From NCBI RefSeq assembly GCF_009827055.1, contig NZ_WUMK01000003.1, forward strand, positions 620,001-684,000: DNA of 64,000 nt, read 5' to 3'. Position numbers and translations under genes: made by a program. The notes under the pieces were generated by a model. That model saw nothing but the letters and a program-made list of their open reading frames with translations. It did no database searches and was not told the DNA's origin. Positions 54,046-63,049 of the stretch are shown piece after piece. The DNA is from Shinella kummerowiae. GTDB taxonomy: Bacteria; Pseudomonadota; Alphaproteobacteria; Rhizobiales; Rhizobiaceae. Each line of letters opens with the position of its first letter. Positions within the stretch are counted from its first letter, which is position 1.

Positions 54046-55047
54046 ATGGTCGAAATCGTCAACCGCCCCTATGCCAAAGCCTTCGAGGCCTTCGCCACCG
54101 CACGCCCCGAAGTCCTCTGCCTGTCCGCCGACCTCACCTCCTCCTGCGAGGTCGATGGCTTCCGCGACCGGCATCCGGACCAGTTCCTGTCGCTCGGCAT
54201 GGCCGAGCAGAACATGTTGTCCTTCGCCGGCGGCCTTGCCATGCAGGGCTTCCGGCCGTTCATCCACACCTTCTCGGTGTTCCTCTACCGCCGGCCCTAT
54301 GACCAGCTGATCAACTCGATCGCCTATTCCAACCGCAAGGTGCGGCTGATGGGTTTTCTGCCCGGTATCACCACGCCGGGCGGTATCACACATCAGGCCA
54401 TTGAGGACATCGCGGTGCTGCGCGCCGTGCCGAACATGACGATCCTCGAAACGGGCGATGCCACCGAAGTCGAGACCGTGCTCGAGGTCGCCGACAGCAT
54501 CGACGGTCCGGTCTATGTCCGCATCCTGCGCGGCGAGGTGCCGCGCCTGTTCTCGACACCCTTCGAATTCAACAAGCTGCGCACCCTCTCGGAAGGTGAT
54601 GACATCCTCGTCGTCTCCTCCGGTGTGTGCACCGAAGAGGCGTTGCGCGCCACCGGGCCGATCGCGGCACGCGGCATCGGCGTCCACCATCTGCACGCCT
54701 CGACGCTGAAACCCTTCGACCGCGACGGTTTGCTGAAAGCCGCGCGCGGCAAGAAGGGCGTGGTCACGCTGGAGAACCACACGATCGTCGGCGGCCTCGG
54801 CTCGCTGGTCGCGGAAATCCTGGCGGAGGAAGGGCTCGGCATTCGCCTCAAGCGCCTCGGCCTCAACGACACCTTCGCGCACGGTGCCTCGAAACCCTAT
54901 CTCATGAAGAAATACGGCCTCGATGCCGGCGCACTCGTCGCGGCCATCGAAACCCTTGTCGGCAAGCCCCTTGCCATCGGCGAGGAAGAGCTGGCGGAAG
55001 TGCGTCTCGACCACGTGCATTCCGCGCAGAAGGCCGAGGCGCTCTGA
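54046..55047 (+). CDS. transketolase-like protein, C-terminal (Pyr) subunit
   Basis: The product is 333 residues, starting 2 bp after the N-terminal subunit. The pyrimidine-domain glutamate is in LGMAEQNMLSFAGGLAMQ, and the C-terminal regulatory domain includes GIGVHHLHASTLKPFD and VVTLENHTIVGGLGSLVAEI. It forms the active site jointly with the TPP subunit. Split transketolase genes are common in rhizobial catabolic operons. The stop overlaps the next start (TGATG). Confidence 0.93.
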   Translation: MVEIVNRPYAKAFEAFATARPEVLCLSADLTSSCEVDGFRDRHPDQFLSLGMAEQNMLSFAGGLAMQGFRPFIHTFSVFLYRRPYDQLINSIAYSNRKVRLMGFLPGITTPGGITHQAIEDIAVLRAVPNMTILETGDATEVETVLEVADSIDGPVYVRILRGEVPRLFSTPFEFNKLRTLSEGDDILVVSSGVCTEEALRATGPIAARGIGVHHLHASTLKPFDRDGLLKAARGKKGVVTLENHTIVGGLGSLVAEILAEEGLGIRLKRLGLNDTFAHGASKPYLMKKYGLDAGALVAAIETLVGKPLAIGEEELAEVRLDHVHSAQKAEAL

Positions 55048-56165
55048 TGGCGGCACGCTTTACGGTCACCTATTTCGTGCGCGCTGCCGACGAGGCGGAA
55101 GCCAAGGCGCGCGCGCTCGACATCGCGCTGGAACAGACCGTGGAAATTCCGCGCAGCGTCGTGCCGAAAGGTTATGTCGAGGACGAGATTCTCGGCCGGC
55201 TGGAAAGCCTGCAGAAGGATACCGAGGGCCGGCCGGGCTTTCTCGCGGCAATCTCCTATTCGGAGGACGATGTCGGCGGCGATTTTCTGCAATTCCTCAA
55301 TATCGTCTTCGGTAACAGCTCGATCAAGCCGGGCCTGAAGGTGGAGGACATCGGCCTCTCGCCCGGCCTGCTCGCCCTCTGCACGGGGCCGCGTCACGGC
55401 ATTGCCGGCCTGCGCGCCCGCGCCGGCATCGGCGAAAAACCGCTTCTGATGTCCGCCATCAAGCCGGTCGGCCTGTCGACGGCGCAGCTTGCCCGCCTTG
55501 CGCATGATTTCGCGCTGGGCGGCATGCATTTCGTCAAGGACGACCACGGTCTCGTCGACCAGAAGACGGCGCCGTTCGACGAACGGCTGAAGGCCTGTAT
55601 CGAGGCGGTCGGCGAAGCGAACGCGAAAAGCGGTGCAAGAACGAGCTTCGTGCCCAACATCACCGGCCCCGTCACCGCGATCATCGAGCGGGCAAAACAG
55701 GCGCAGGAACGCGGCGCCGGTGGCGTGATGATTGCGCCGGCGCTCGCCGGCTACGACATCGTGCGCACGCTGGCGGCCGATCCGGATTTCTCCCTGCCCA
55801 TTGTCTCGCACCCCGCTTTTTCCGGCGCCAATGTCATCTCGCCCGATTGCGGTTTCTCGCACCGCGCCTTCTTCGGCACGCTGCATCGGCTGATGGGCGC
55901 AGACGCCGTGGTCTATCCGAATTTCGGCGGCCGCTTCGGCTTCACCCGCGCGGAATGCCAGTCGATCGCAAGGCAATGCGCCGTCGATATGGGGGGGCCC
56001 AAGGCCATCATCGCGGCGCCCGGCGGCGGAATGACCTTCGCCCGCCTGCCCGAAATGCGCGACGCCTATGGAAATGACGTCATGTACCTAATCGGCGGCG
56101 CGCTGCTGTCGGAACCGGACCTCGTCGGCGCCTGCAAACGCTTGGTCGCGGCCGTCGAACATTGA
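55047..56165 (+). CDS. RuBisCO-like protein (form IV)
   Basis: The product is 372 residues, much shorter than true RuBisCO (about 460-480). Lys139 in SAIKPVGLS corresponds to the enolisation lysine, but the next lysine of the IKPK motif is Val141. GGMHFVKDDHG (158-168) keeps the lysine (164) and aspartate (166) of the metal site, but His167 replaces the Glu. Loop 6 reads PNFGGRFGF (291-299) and lacks the carboxylation lysine. It therefore cannot fix CO2 and should enolise a phosphorylated sugar. The ATG overlaps the transketolase stop. In R. rubrum an RLP isomerises 5-methylthioribulose 1-phosphate; a similar step is likely here, though RLPs of apionate pathways are an alternative comparison. 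Confidence 0.93.
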   Translation: MAARFTVTYFVRAADEAEAKARALDIALEQTVEIPRSVVPKGYVEDEILGRLESLQKDTEGRPGFLAAISYSEDDVGGDFLQFLNIVFGNSSIKPGLKVEDIGLSPGLLALCTGPRHGIAGLRARAGIGEKPLLMSAIKPVGLSTAQLARLAHDFALGGMHFVKDDHGLVDQKTAPFDERLKACIEAVGEANAKSGARTSFVPNITGPVTAIIERAKQAQERGAGGVMIAPALAGYDIVRTLAADPDFSLPIVSHPAFSGANVISPDCGFSHRAFFGTLHRLMGADAVVYPNFGGRFGFTRAECQSIARQCAVDMGGPKAIIAAPGGGMTFARLPEMRDAYGNDVMYLIGGALLSEPDLVGACKRLVAAVEH

Positions 56166-56343
56166 GAACACCGGGCGCCGGTGCGATGTTCGAGTGCAAA
56201 GCTCTTGAAGGGAGCTGAACCGTTGACCTTTCCGGCAAGCAAATCGGATGATTTGGTCGCTCCACGTTGTCTGATGGGATGCTGCAGACGCCGCAGATCT
56301 CAGCCAAGAGCGAGCTTCCCACACAGCACTGATCTACGGCTTT

Positions 56344-56369
56344 GAAGGGGGGCTGGCGGCGCCCCCTTC
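56344..56369. terminator. probable terminator between convergent operons
   Basis: GAAGGGGG (56344-56351) pairs with CCCCCTTC (56362-56369) around a 10-base GC-rich loop. On the plus strand it is followed by TTGTTGTTG, a weak U-tract. It lies in the 221-bp gap between the RuBisCO-like gene and the next binding-protein stop and could serve both directions. Confidence 0.6.
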
Positions 56370-56386
56370 TTGTTGTTGCGCCGTTT

Positions 56387-57517
56387 CTATTCCTTACCAC
56401 CCCAGCGCTCCGGATACCCCGGCAGCTCCTGGCAGCCGCAAAGGCTGTAGTGCAGCGGCGGCATGCGCTCGTCGATGTACTTGGTCAGCACATCCTCGGT
56501 GATCGCGGGCTGCGGCAAGACCCATTCCGGGCCAGGAACCTGCTTGCCATCGAGCACGTCGAGGGCGGCGATAATGGCCGTGCGCCACTGGTAGGTCGGA
56601 TAGGCAGGGCCGATCGCCGTGAGCTTTTCCGACTGCCATTTGCGCAGGAAGTCCTGCTGGTCCTCGCCGCTGATGACCGGATAGGGCAGCCCCGCATCCT
56701 CGAACGCTTCCAGTGCCGCGGTTGCCGTATCGCCGGCATCCATCCAGACCGCGTCGATCTTCTCGCCACGGTTGATATAGTCCTCCACCGCGGACTTGGT
56801 CTTCGCCCGGTCGCTGCCGGTGAACTCCGAGCCGACCACATTGATACCGGCCTCGTCAAAGATGTTCTTGGCCGCCGAGTAGCGGGTTTCCAGGACGTCG
56901 ACGCCGGGCATAATGCGTAGCGCAAGCACGTTGTCGCCCTTTTTCAGCTTGCTGGCGATGAACTCGCCCGAGGTGATGCCGAAGCCGTAGCCGCCGACCG
57001 GATGAATATAGGTCACGGGGCAACTGGTATTGACGCCGCGGTCGAAGACGATGACCGGCAGCTTTGCGCAGGCCGCCTCAACAGCCGGCGTCAGCGCCGC
57101 CGTCGTATTGGGCGAAACGATGAGCGCATCGCATTTACCACCGCTGACCAGCGCCTCGATGTCGGAGATCTGCTTGTCGTCCTTGCCTTCGGCATCGACG
57201 ACGATCAGCTCCTTGAGTCGATCCTTGTGCAACTCGGCCTCGGCATTGAGGTTGTTGAGGCCGACGACGCGCCAGGGATTGAAGACTCCAGCATTCGAGA
57301 AGCAAAGCGTGACCTGACCCTCCTTTTTGTACTTCGCCGTATCGGCCATACCGTCGCCAAGATGCTGCGCCCAGGGCTGATCCTCCGGCCCCTGCGGCGT
57401 CATCGAAAGCTGCTCGCGCTGCTTCTTGAATTCGGCCGGATCGTTGAAATCCTGCGCCAGCGCCTGACCGACGAATGTGAGCGCCACCGTTGTCGCCAGT
57501 AGTGTTCTTAGTGTCAT
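56387..57517 (-). CDS. sugar ABC transporter substrate-binding protein
   Basis: The product is 376 residues from the ATG at 57517, which follows GGAGGAAG. A Sec signal peptide (TLRTLLATTVALTFVGQALA) precedes QDFNDPAEF. VTLCFSNAGVFNPWRVVGLN and LIVSPNTTAALTPAVEAACA are strand and hinge blocks of the type I (ribose/rhizopine-like) binders. Cys pairs (CALIVS..., SLCGCQE) are more numerous than usual. It is the last gene of the operon headed by the epimerase. The ligand is probably a rare sugar or polyol. Confidence 0.92.
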   Translation of the reverse strand: MTLRTLLATTVALTFVGQALAQDFNDPAEFKKQREQLSMTPQGPEDQPWAQHLGDGMADTAKYKKEGQVTLCFSNAGVFNPWRVVGLNNLNAEAELHKDRLKELIVVDAEGKDDKQISDIEALVSGGKCDALIVSPNTTAALTPAVEAACAKLPVIVFDRGVNTSCPVTYIHPVGGYGFGITSGEFIASKLKKGDNVLALRIMPGVDVLETRYSAAKNIFDEAGINVVGSEFTGSDRAKTKSAVEDYINRGEKIDAVWMDAGDTATAALEAFEDAGLPYPVISGEDQQDFLRKWQSEKLTAIGPAYPTYQWRTAIIAALDVLDGKQVPGPEWVLPQPAITEDVLTKYIDERMPPLHYSLCGCQELPGYPERWGGKE

Positions 57518-57570
57518 GTCTTCCTCCTCCAGAATGCTGGCCACGCCAGCGGTTGATATCGAATGCCGGT

Positions 57571-58554
57571 TCACGTCCGCCGACGGTTGCCCCACATGCT
57601 GGCGCCGACAGCAGCGATCAGGATCAGACCTTGAATGCTGTCACGCAGTGCCTGCGGAAGGCCCAAGAGATTGAGCAAGGTGAAGAGCGCAAAGAGGCTA
57701 AGCGCTCCGAAGACCGCGCTCCAGACCGAACCGCGCCCCCCGAGAAGCTGCGCGCCTCCGATGACGCAGGCGGCAATCGCCTGCAGTTCCAGCCCCTCAC
57801 CCGCATTGACGGAGACGCCGGAGAAGCCACCAAGCAGAATACCGGCCGTTGCGGCCGAAACCGCCGAAACCACGAAGGCCAGAATGCGTGTCGCCGCGAC
57901 GGGTGTTCCGGCAAGTTCTGCCGCGCGCGGGTTGTCGCCGACGGCAAGTGCCCGCTTGCCATAGACCGTGGCGTTCAGGCCGAACCAGGCGAGCGCCACG
58001 AAGCCGGTAAGAACCAGGGCCGCGAGCGGCAGCGTGCCGATCACAGGCACATTGCGCCAGACGAGCCGCCCGAGATTGCGGAAATTGTCCGGCAGGTCGC
58101 CGCGTGCCGCGCCACCCGACCAGGCGAGCGCCAGTCCGTTGACGAGCAGCATGGTGCCGAGCGTGGCGATGATCGAGGGCACCTTGAGGAAAGCGACGAC
58201 GAGGCCGTTTACAAGGCCCACGGCGATGCCCATGGCATAAAGCGCGCCGATGACCGCCCAGGTGGTTTCGGGATCGCCGTTGATGAGGATCGAAGCGGCG
58301 AGCACCACCAGCGTTGCAACAGCCCCCATCGAGAGATCGAAGCCACCCGTCAGGATGACATAGAGTTGGCCGCAGGAGAGAATGACGAGCGGCGCCGCTC
58401 GCCGCAGGAAGTTCATGAACAGGCCCGGCTCCAGATAATTCGGTTGGAGAAAGGCGATGACGGCATAGAGCGCGACGAAGATCACAAGACCGGAATTGAC
58501 GGTGATGCGCGCCGCCTGGCGCCGCGACGGAGAGGACTGCGGAACGGTCGTCAT
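57571..58554 (-). CDS. sugar ABC transporter permease (second of two)
   Basis: The product is 327 residues with about nine hydrophobic segments, the RbsC-type GGFDLSMGAVATLVVLAASI and the cytoplasmic motif ALAVGDNPRAAELAG. The start at 58554 overlaps the preceding permease stop by 4 bp; the open frame upstream is a shadow. The presence of two permeases implies a heterodimeric channel. Confidence 0.92.
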   Translation of the reverse strand: MTTVPQSSPSRRQAARITVNSGLVIFVALYAVIAFLQPNYLEPGLFMNFLRRAAPLVILSCGQLYVILTGGFDLSMGAVATLVVLAASILINGDPETTWAVIGALYAMGIAVGLVNGLVVAFLKVPSIIATLGTMLLVNGLALAWSGGAARGDLPDNFRNLGRLVWRNVPVIGTLPLAALVLTGFVALAWFGLNATVYGKRALAVGDNPRAAELAGTPVAATRILAFVVSAVSAATAGILLGGFSGVSVNAGEGLELQAIAACVIGGAQLLGGRGSVWSAVFGALSLFALFTLLNLLGLPQALRDSIQGLILIAAVGASMWGNRRRT

Positions 58555-59519
58555 GCGACATGCCCCTTTGTGCGAACGGCATGGACGGCGACGGCGGCGA
58601 TCACGATGGCTCCGCGCAGTACCTGTTTCAGGAAGGCGTCGATGCCGAGCATGTTGAAGCCCGCATCGAGGCTGGCAAAGAGCAGGACGCCGGCAAGCGT
58701 GCCCGCGACACCGCCCTTGCCGCCGGCAAGGATTGTGCCGCCGATGACGGTGACGGCAATAGATTCGAGGTCGTAGATGCCGTCGCGGCCGATCCATGGC
58801 GTGCCGGATTGCAGCCGCGCGGCGAGATAAAGCCCTGCTGCGCCGGCAAAGAAGCTGGCAACCATATGGGCGGATAGAATGACCCGTTCCGTGCGGATAC
58901 CGGCAAGTCGCGCCCCGTCGGGATTGCCGCCCACCGCGTAGATGCGCGCGCCGAATAGCGTGCGGTCGAGCACGAAAGCGGCGGCTAGCGATAGCGCGGC
59001 GAGAAGCAGCAGCGAGTAGGGCACGCCCAGCACGCCGCCATAGGCGATGATCTGAAACTCCCGCGCCACGGAACCCTGAAGCGCGCCGAACGAGGCGGCA
59101 AGCACGCCCTGGATGACGAGCCCGGTGCCGAGCGTCGCGATCAGCGGATTGATGCCGCCATAGGCGACCAGCGCGCCATTGACGAAGCCCACGGCAGCGC
59201 AAAGGCCGAGACATAGGAGGACCGCCGGCAGCAGCATGGCCGGATCGCCCTGCATGACATGCGAGGCGAGGACGGCGACGGCGCTGATCAGCGCGGCGAC
59301 CGAAAGATCGATCGAACCGACGAGGATCACGAAGGTCTGGCCGATCGCGACCAGCCCGAGCGCGACCATGCGCTGGAGCAGGCCGGCAATGCCCTGCCCG
59401 CTCAGCTGCGCGGTCTCGCCGGTGGCAAGCGCCACGACGACGAAAAACCCGATGGAAAGTCCCGCAAGCAGGACGGCGACAGGCAGGCCGGGCTTCGGCT
59501 TCATACGATCCGTCGTCAT
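58551..59519 (-). CDS. sugar ABC transporter permease (first of two)
   Basis: The product is 322 residues, with GQTFVILVGSIDLSVAALIS and the motif IYAVGGNPDGARLAGI of the RbsC family, and about nine membrane segments. It overlaps the ATPase gene by 4 bp and the second permease by 4 bp, so the operon is tightly coupled. Confidence 0.93.
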   Translation of the reverse strand: MTTDRMKPKPGLPVAVLLAGLSIGFFVVVALATGETAQLSGQGIAGLLQRMVALGLVAIGQTFVILVGSIDLSVAALISAVAVLASHVMQGDPAMLLPAVLLCLGLCAAVGFVNGALVAYGGINPLIATLGTGLVIQGVLAASFGALQGSVAREFQIIAYGGVLGVPYSLLLLAALSLAAAFVLDRTLFGARIYAVGGNPDGARLAGIRTERVILSAHMVASFFAGAAGLYLAARLQSGTPWIGRDGIYDLESIAVTVIGGTILAGGKGGVAGTLAGVLLFASLDAGFNMLGIDAFLKQVLRGAIVIAAVAVHAVRTKGHVA

Positions 59520-61033
59520 GCCCCGGCCTCCGCAGATGGCGCATCCGCAAGGCCGAGCGCAAGATGCATGATGTCCTCCTCGCTCGCGCCCCGCCGCACA
59601 ACGCCGGATATGCGGCCCTGATGCATGACCAGCACGCGGTCGGCTATGCCGATCAGTTCCGGCATGTCCGAGGAGACGACGACGATGCCCCGGCCGGACC
59701 CGGTGAAAGCGCGCATCGTCTCGTAGATCGCCGCCTTGGCTGCGATGTCGATACCGCGCGTCGGTTCGACGAAAACGAGAATGTCCGAGGCCTGGGCCAA
59801 CCAGCGCACGATGATGGCCTTCTGCTGATTGCCGCCGGAGAGCGTACCGACCTCCTGGCCGAAATCCGCGGCGCGCACGTCCATCGCACGCAGCCTTTCA
59901 TCCATGGCGTCATGGGCAAGCGCCCCGCGCTGCGGGCGCGTGAAAAGGCCGGTCATGGACCGTAGCGTCAGGAGCGCGTTGTCGCGTACGGATTGACGCA
60001 GCGCCAGCCCCTCGCGTTTTCGATCGCCGGGCAGATAGCCGATACCCGCGGCTGTCGCCTGCCGCGGCGTGCGAAGCGCAATCGGCTGGCCGCGCAACGC
60101 GACCGTGCCGCTTGTGAACGGAACGTCCCCGACGAGCGCCTGCGCCAGCGCGCCCTTACCGGAATCCTCAAGGCCCGCCACGCCGAGGATTTCGCCGGCT
60201 CGTACATTGAAGGCAACGTCGCGCAAGCCGGCATTCATCCCGCCCTCAATGGCAAGCAGAACCTCATCCGCTGGGGAGACCGGCACGGCCGGATAGAAAT
60301 CCTTGAGATCGCGGCCGACCATGGCGCGCACGATCTCGCTGATGGGTGCGGCATCGCGCGGCCGCGTCCAGATCTTCCGGCCGTCCTTGAGGATGGTGAT
60401 ACGGTCGGCAATCGCCGTGACTTCGGGCATGCGGTGCGAGATGTAGACGATCGAGACGCCCTCGCCACGAAGGCCATCGACCAGCTTGAGCAGCGTCCGG
60501 CTGTCGCGTTCGTCGAGGGCGGCCGTGGGTTCGTCCATGACGAGGATGCGCGCATCGAGAAGCAACGCCTTCGCAATCTCGACGACTTGCTGAAGCGCGA
60601 TGGAGAGCGAGGAAACCGGCGCCTGTGGATCGATCTGCGCGCCGACGCGACGAAGAAGCTCAGCCGCCCTCTCCCGCATCGCCACCTTGTCCAGGATGCC
60701 GCGCCGGGCGAGCTCGTGTCCCATGAAGATGTTTTCCTCGACAGTCCGGTGCGGCAGAAGGCTGAGTTCCTGATGGATGATGGCGATGCCGGCCTCTGCC
60801 GCCTGCCGCGGATGCGTGAACTGCACCGCCTTTCCAGCGAGATGGATAGCTCCGGCATCGGGCTTGTAACTGCCGCCGAGGATTTTCATCAGCGTCGATT
60901 TACCGGCGCCGTTTTCGCCGCAGATGGCATGGACCTCCCCCGGAAGGCATTCAAAATCGACATCGTCAAGCGCACGGACACCCGGAAAAGCCTTGCTGAT
61001 GCCGGTCATGCTGAGAGCGGGAACAGCCGTCAT
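59516..61033 (-). CDS. sugar ABC transporter ATP-binding protein (tandem)
   Basis: The product is 505 residues from the ATG at 61033. The first domain has Walker A GENGAGKST and Walker B RILVMDEPTAALD; the second has LSGGNQQKAIIVRWL and ILVFVEPTRGID. In the second Walker B the usual Asp-Glu-Pro is Val-Glu-Pro, a substitution also seen in some RbsA relatives. It overlaps the epimerase stop by 4 bp. Confidence 0.94.
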   Translation of the reverse strand: MTAVPALSMTGISKAFPGVRALDDVDFECLPGEVHAICGENGAGKSTLMKILGGSYKPDAGAIHLAGKAVQFTHPRQAAEAGIAIIHQELSLLPHRTVEENIFMGHELARRGILDKVAMRERAAELLRRVGAQIDPQAPVSSLSIALQQVVEIAKALLLDARILVMDEPTAALDERDSRTLLKLVDGLRGEGVSIVYISHRMPEVTAIADRITILKDGRKIWTRPRDAAPISEIVRAMVGRDLKDFYPAVPVSPADEVLLAIEGGMNAGLRDVAFNVRAGEILGVAGLEDSGKGALAQALVGDVPFTSGTVALRGQPIALRTPRQATAAGIGYLPGDRKREGLALRQSVRDNALLTLRSMTGLFTRPQRGALAHDAMDERLRAMDVRAADFGQEVGTLSGGNQQKAIIVRWLAQASDILVFVEPTRGIDIAAKAAIYETMRAFTGSGRGIVVVSSDMPELIGIADRVLVMHQGRISGVVRRGASEEDIMHLALGLADAPSAEAGA

Positions 61034-61890
61034 GCCAGCCGCTCTCCGGCCGCAGCCCATTCCCGGCGGATGAACGCGACGCTTTCGGCAAAGAGGCCGT
61101 CGAGATTGTCGAAAAGGTCGCGCCAGATGCGCGTCGCCCCGGCAAGCTCCGGCAAAGCGCGACCAAAGGATTCGACCGTCAGCCAGCCGTCATAACCGCA
61201 GCGGCGCAACGCATCGAAATGCGCCGCGAACGGCACATGACCGGAACCGGGCACGCCGCGATCGTTTTCGGAGACATGGAAATGGTTGATCTCGCCGTGG
61301 TAGCGCTCATAGGTCGCCGGCGGGTCCTTTTCCTCGATGTTGGCGTGGAACGTGTCGAACATGTAGCCATAATTGGGATGATTGACGGCGCGGTGGATCG
61401 CCGACGCCTGGGCGATTGTCGACATCATGTAGCATTCGAAACGGTTGACGGCCTCGGCCGAAATGCGGATACCGGCGGGCGCGGCATATTCGGTCATCAC
61501 ACGCATCGCTTCGACACACCGGTCGAATTCCTCCGGGGTCGGCCCGAAGCCGGTGAAAACGCCGACCGGCGAATGCAGCGGGCCTGCAATGATCTCGCCC
61601 CCCATCGCCGCCGTGCAGTCGACAATCCAGCGGTGGTGGTCGCGTGCCCTTGCCCGCATGGACGCGTCGGCGCTGACCGGGTTTGCCTCTGCTGTCGCAA
61701 CGGCGGCGGCACCGGCCACGAGACCGACATCGCCAAGCAACCGGCCAAGCGCCGCATAGTGCTGCTCGTTGCCGGAGAATACGGGAATTTCCACCGCGTC
61801 ATAGCCGAGCGTCTTTAGTCGTTCGAGCTGGCGTGCGTGCTGCAGGCCGATGTGTGCGCCGATGACAAGCAGGTTGAATGCGACTTTCAC
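61030..61890 (-). CDS. sugar phosphate isomerase/epimerase, D-tagatose 3-epimerase-like
   Basis: The product is 286 residues with a GTG start at 61890, chosen because AAGGGGACACCA precedes it and MKVAFNLLVIGAHIG fits the family. It is a TIM barrel with the metal quartet Glu152 (NRFE), Asp179 (MFDTFH), His205 (HFHVSEND) and Glu240 (LTVESFG), as in D-tagatose/D-psicose 3-epimerases. It interconverts C3 epimers of ketoses, or acts as a hydroxypyruvate-isomerase-like enzyme. As first gene of the importer operon it should act on the imported sugar. Confidence 0.92.
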   Translation of the reverse strand: MKVAFNLLVIGAHIGLQHARQLERLKTLGYDAVEIPVFSGNEQHYAALGRLLGDVGLVAGAAAVATAEANPVSADASMRARARDHHRWIVDCTAAMGGEIIAGPLHSPVGVFTGFGPTPEEFDRCVEAMRVMTEYAAPAGIRISAEAVNRFECYMMSTIAQASAIHRAVNHPNYGYMFDTFHANIEEKDPPATYERYHGEINHFHVSENDRGVPGSGHVPFAAHFDALRRCGYDGWLTVESFGRALPELAGATRIWRDLFDNLDGLFAESVAFIRREWAAAGERLA

Positions 61891-62032
61891 TGGTGTCCCC
61901 TTCCCTTCGCCGTGTGGCCCGTCTCCGTGAGGCCGTTCGCGACGAGAACACAATGGCAGGCTTGACTCGGCGATTCTTGCGGACGACAACAGTGGTAAAT
62001 TTCTTAAGTCATTTTGTGTTGGGAGGCGCGAA

Positions 62033-63049
62033 GTGAACAAACATGCCGTCATATCTCCGGCCGATTGCCGCCCCTCGGTCTTCCGCCAGCCCGACTCAGT
62101 CATGTATGCCGACAATTGCAAGGAACTGCAGGCCGCCGCTCGGGAGGGCGAGGTCGAGCTGCACGCCTGGACGCGTGGCAGCTATCCCGGCATTTCGCTT
62201 GGCGAGCGCCTGCCGGGAATCCGCACCGTCGGCTTCTGGGATGCACGCCACAGCCAGTCCTGGGGGCTTGGCCGGCACTGCAACGAAGGCTTCAAGATTG
62301 CCTATCTGGCGCGCGGCAGCCTCGACCTTGCGGTGGACGACCAAACGTATGCACTTAAGCAGGGCCAGTTCATCGTCATCCGTCCGTGGCAACTGCACGC
62401 CATCGGCAACCCGAATGTTGGTCCAAGCCGGCTCCTGTGGATCATTCTCGATGCCGGCCTTCGCAGACCGAGCGAGAGGCTCGAATGGCCGGACTGGCTT
62501 GTCCTCTCGCGGGACGAGGCCGAACGGCTCGGTGAAATCCTGACGCAGAACAACCAGCCGGTATGGGACGGCGGCGCTGAACTCTGCCGTGCGTTCGAGG
62601 CGATCCCGTCCATTCTGCTCGACCGCAGTCCGCAGGACGGTGAAACGCGCCTGAAGGTGGCGATCAACGCCATGATGCTCAACCTGATCGACCGGATGGG
62701 CGAACAGGTACCGACGCTCGACCCCGATCTGTCAACCTCGCAGCACACCGTCGCGATCTTCCTGCGGCGGCTTGCCTATGCGCTGGAAGAGGATTGGTCC
62801 CTTGAAGGCATGGCCGAAGAATGCGGACTCTCGCGTACGCGCTTTGCCGATTACTGCAAAAAACTCACGAACATGGCGCCACGCCAATATCTCCAGCACC
62901 TGCGCCTGGAACAGGCCTCACGTCTCCTCCAGGAGCCGCACAATACCAGCGTCACGGAGATCGCATTGAGCTGCGGCTTCAATTCGAGCCAGTACTTCTC
63001 CAACGCTTTCAAGAAACGCTATGGGCACTCCCCAAGCAGCTACAAATAG
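62033..63049 (+). CDS. AraC-family transcriptional regulator
   Basis: The product is 338 residues with a GTG start at 62033 behind GGGAGGCG. The N-terminal cupin sensor (GFKIAYLARGSLDLAVDDQT, GQFIVIRPWQLHAIGNPN) precedes the C-terminal double helix-turn-helix (SLEGMAEECGLSRTRFADYC, SVTEIALSCGFNSSQYFSNA). It is divergent from the epimerase/importer operon, with 142 bp between them, and is its likely sugar-responsive activator. Confidence 0.93.
   Translation: MNKHAVISPADCRPSVFRQPDSVMYADNCKELQAAAREGEVELHAWTRGSYPGISLGERLPGIRTVGFWDARHSQSWGLGRHCNEGFKIAYLARGSLDLAVDDQTYALKQGQFIVIRPWQLHAIGNPNVGPSRLLWIILDAGLRRPSERLEWPDWLVLSRDEAERLGEILTQNNQPVWDGGAELCRAFEAIPSILLDRSPQDGETRLKVAINAMMLNLIDRMGEQVPTLDPDLSTSQHTVAIFLRRLAYALEEDWSLEGMAEECGLSRTRFADYCKKLTNMAPRQYLQHLRLEQASRLLQEPHNTSVTEIALSCGFNSSQYFSNAFKKRYGHSPSSYK

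Noticed and set aside
54627..55046. upstream extension of the RuBisCO-like reading frame
   Set aside because: Arginine-rich shadow of the transketolase C-terminal gene; the ATG at 55047 overlaps that gene's stop in the usual TGATG way.
59555..61195. long plus-strand open frames opposite the ATPase gene
   Set aside because: Antisense shadows in GC-rich DNA; the minus strand carries full Walker motifs.
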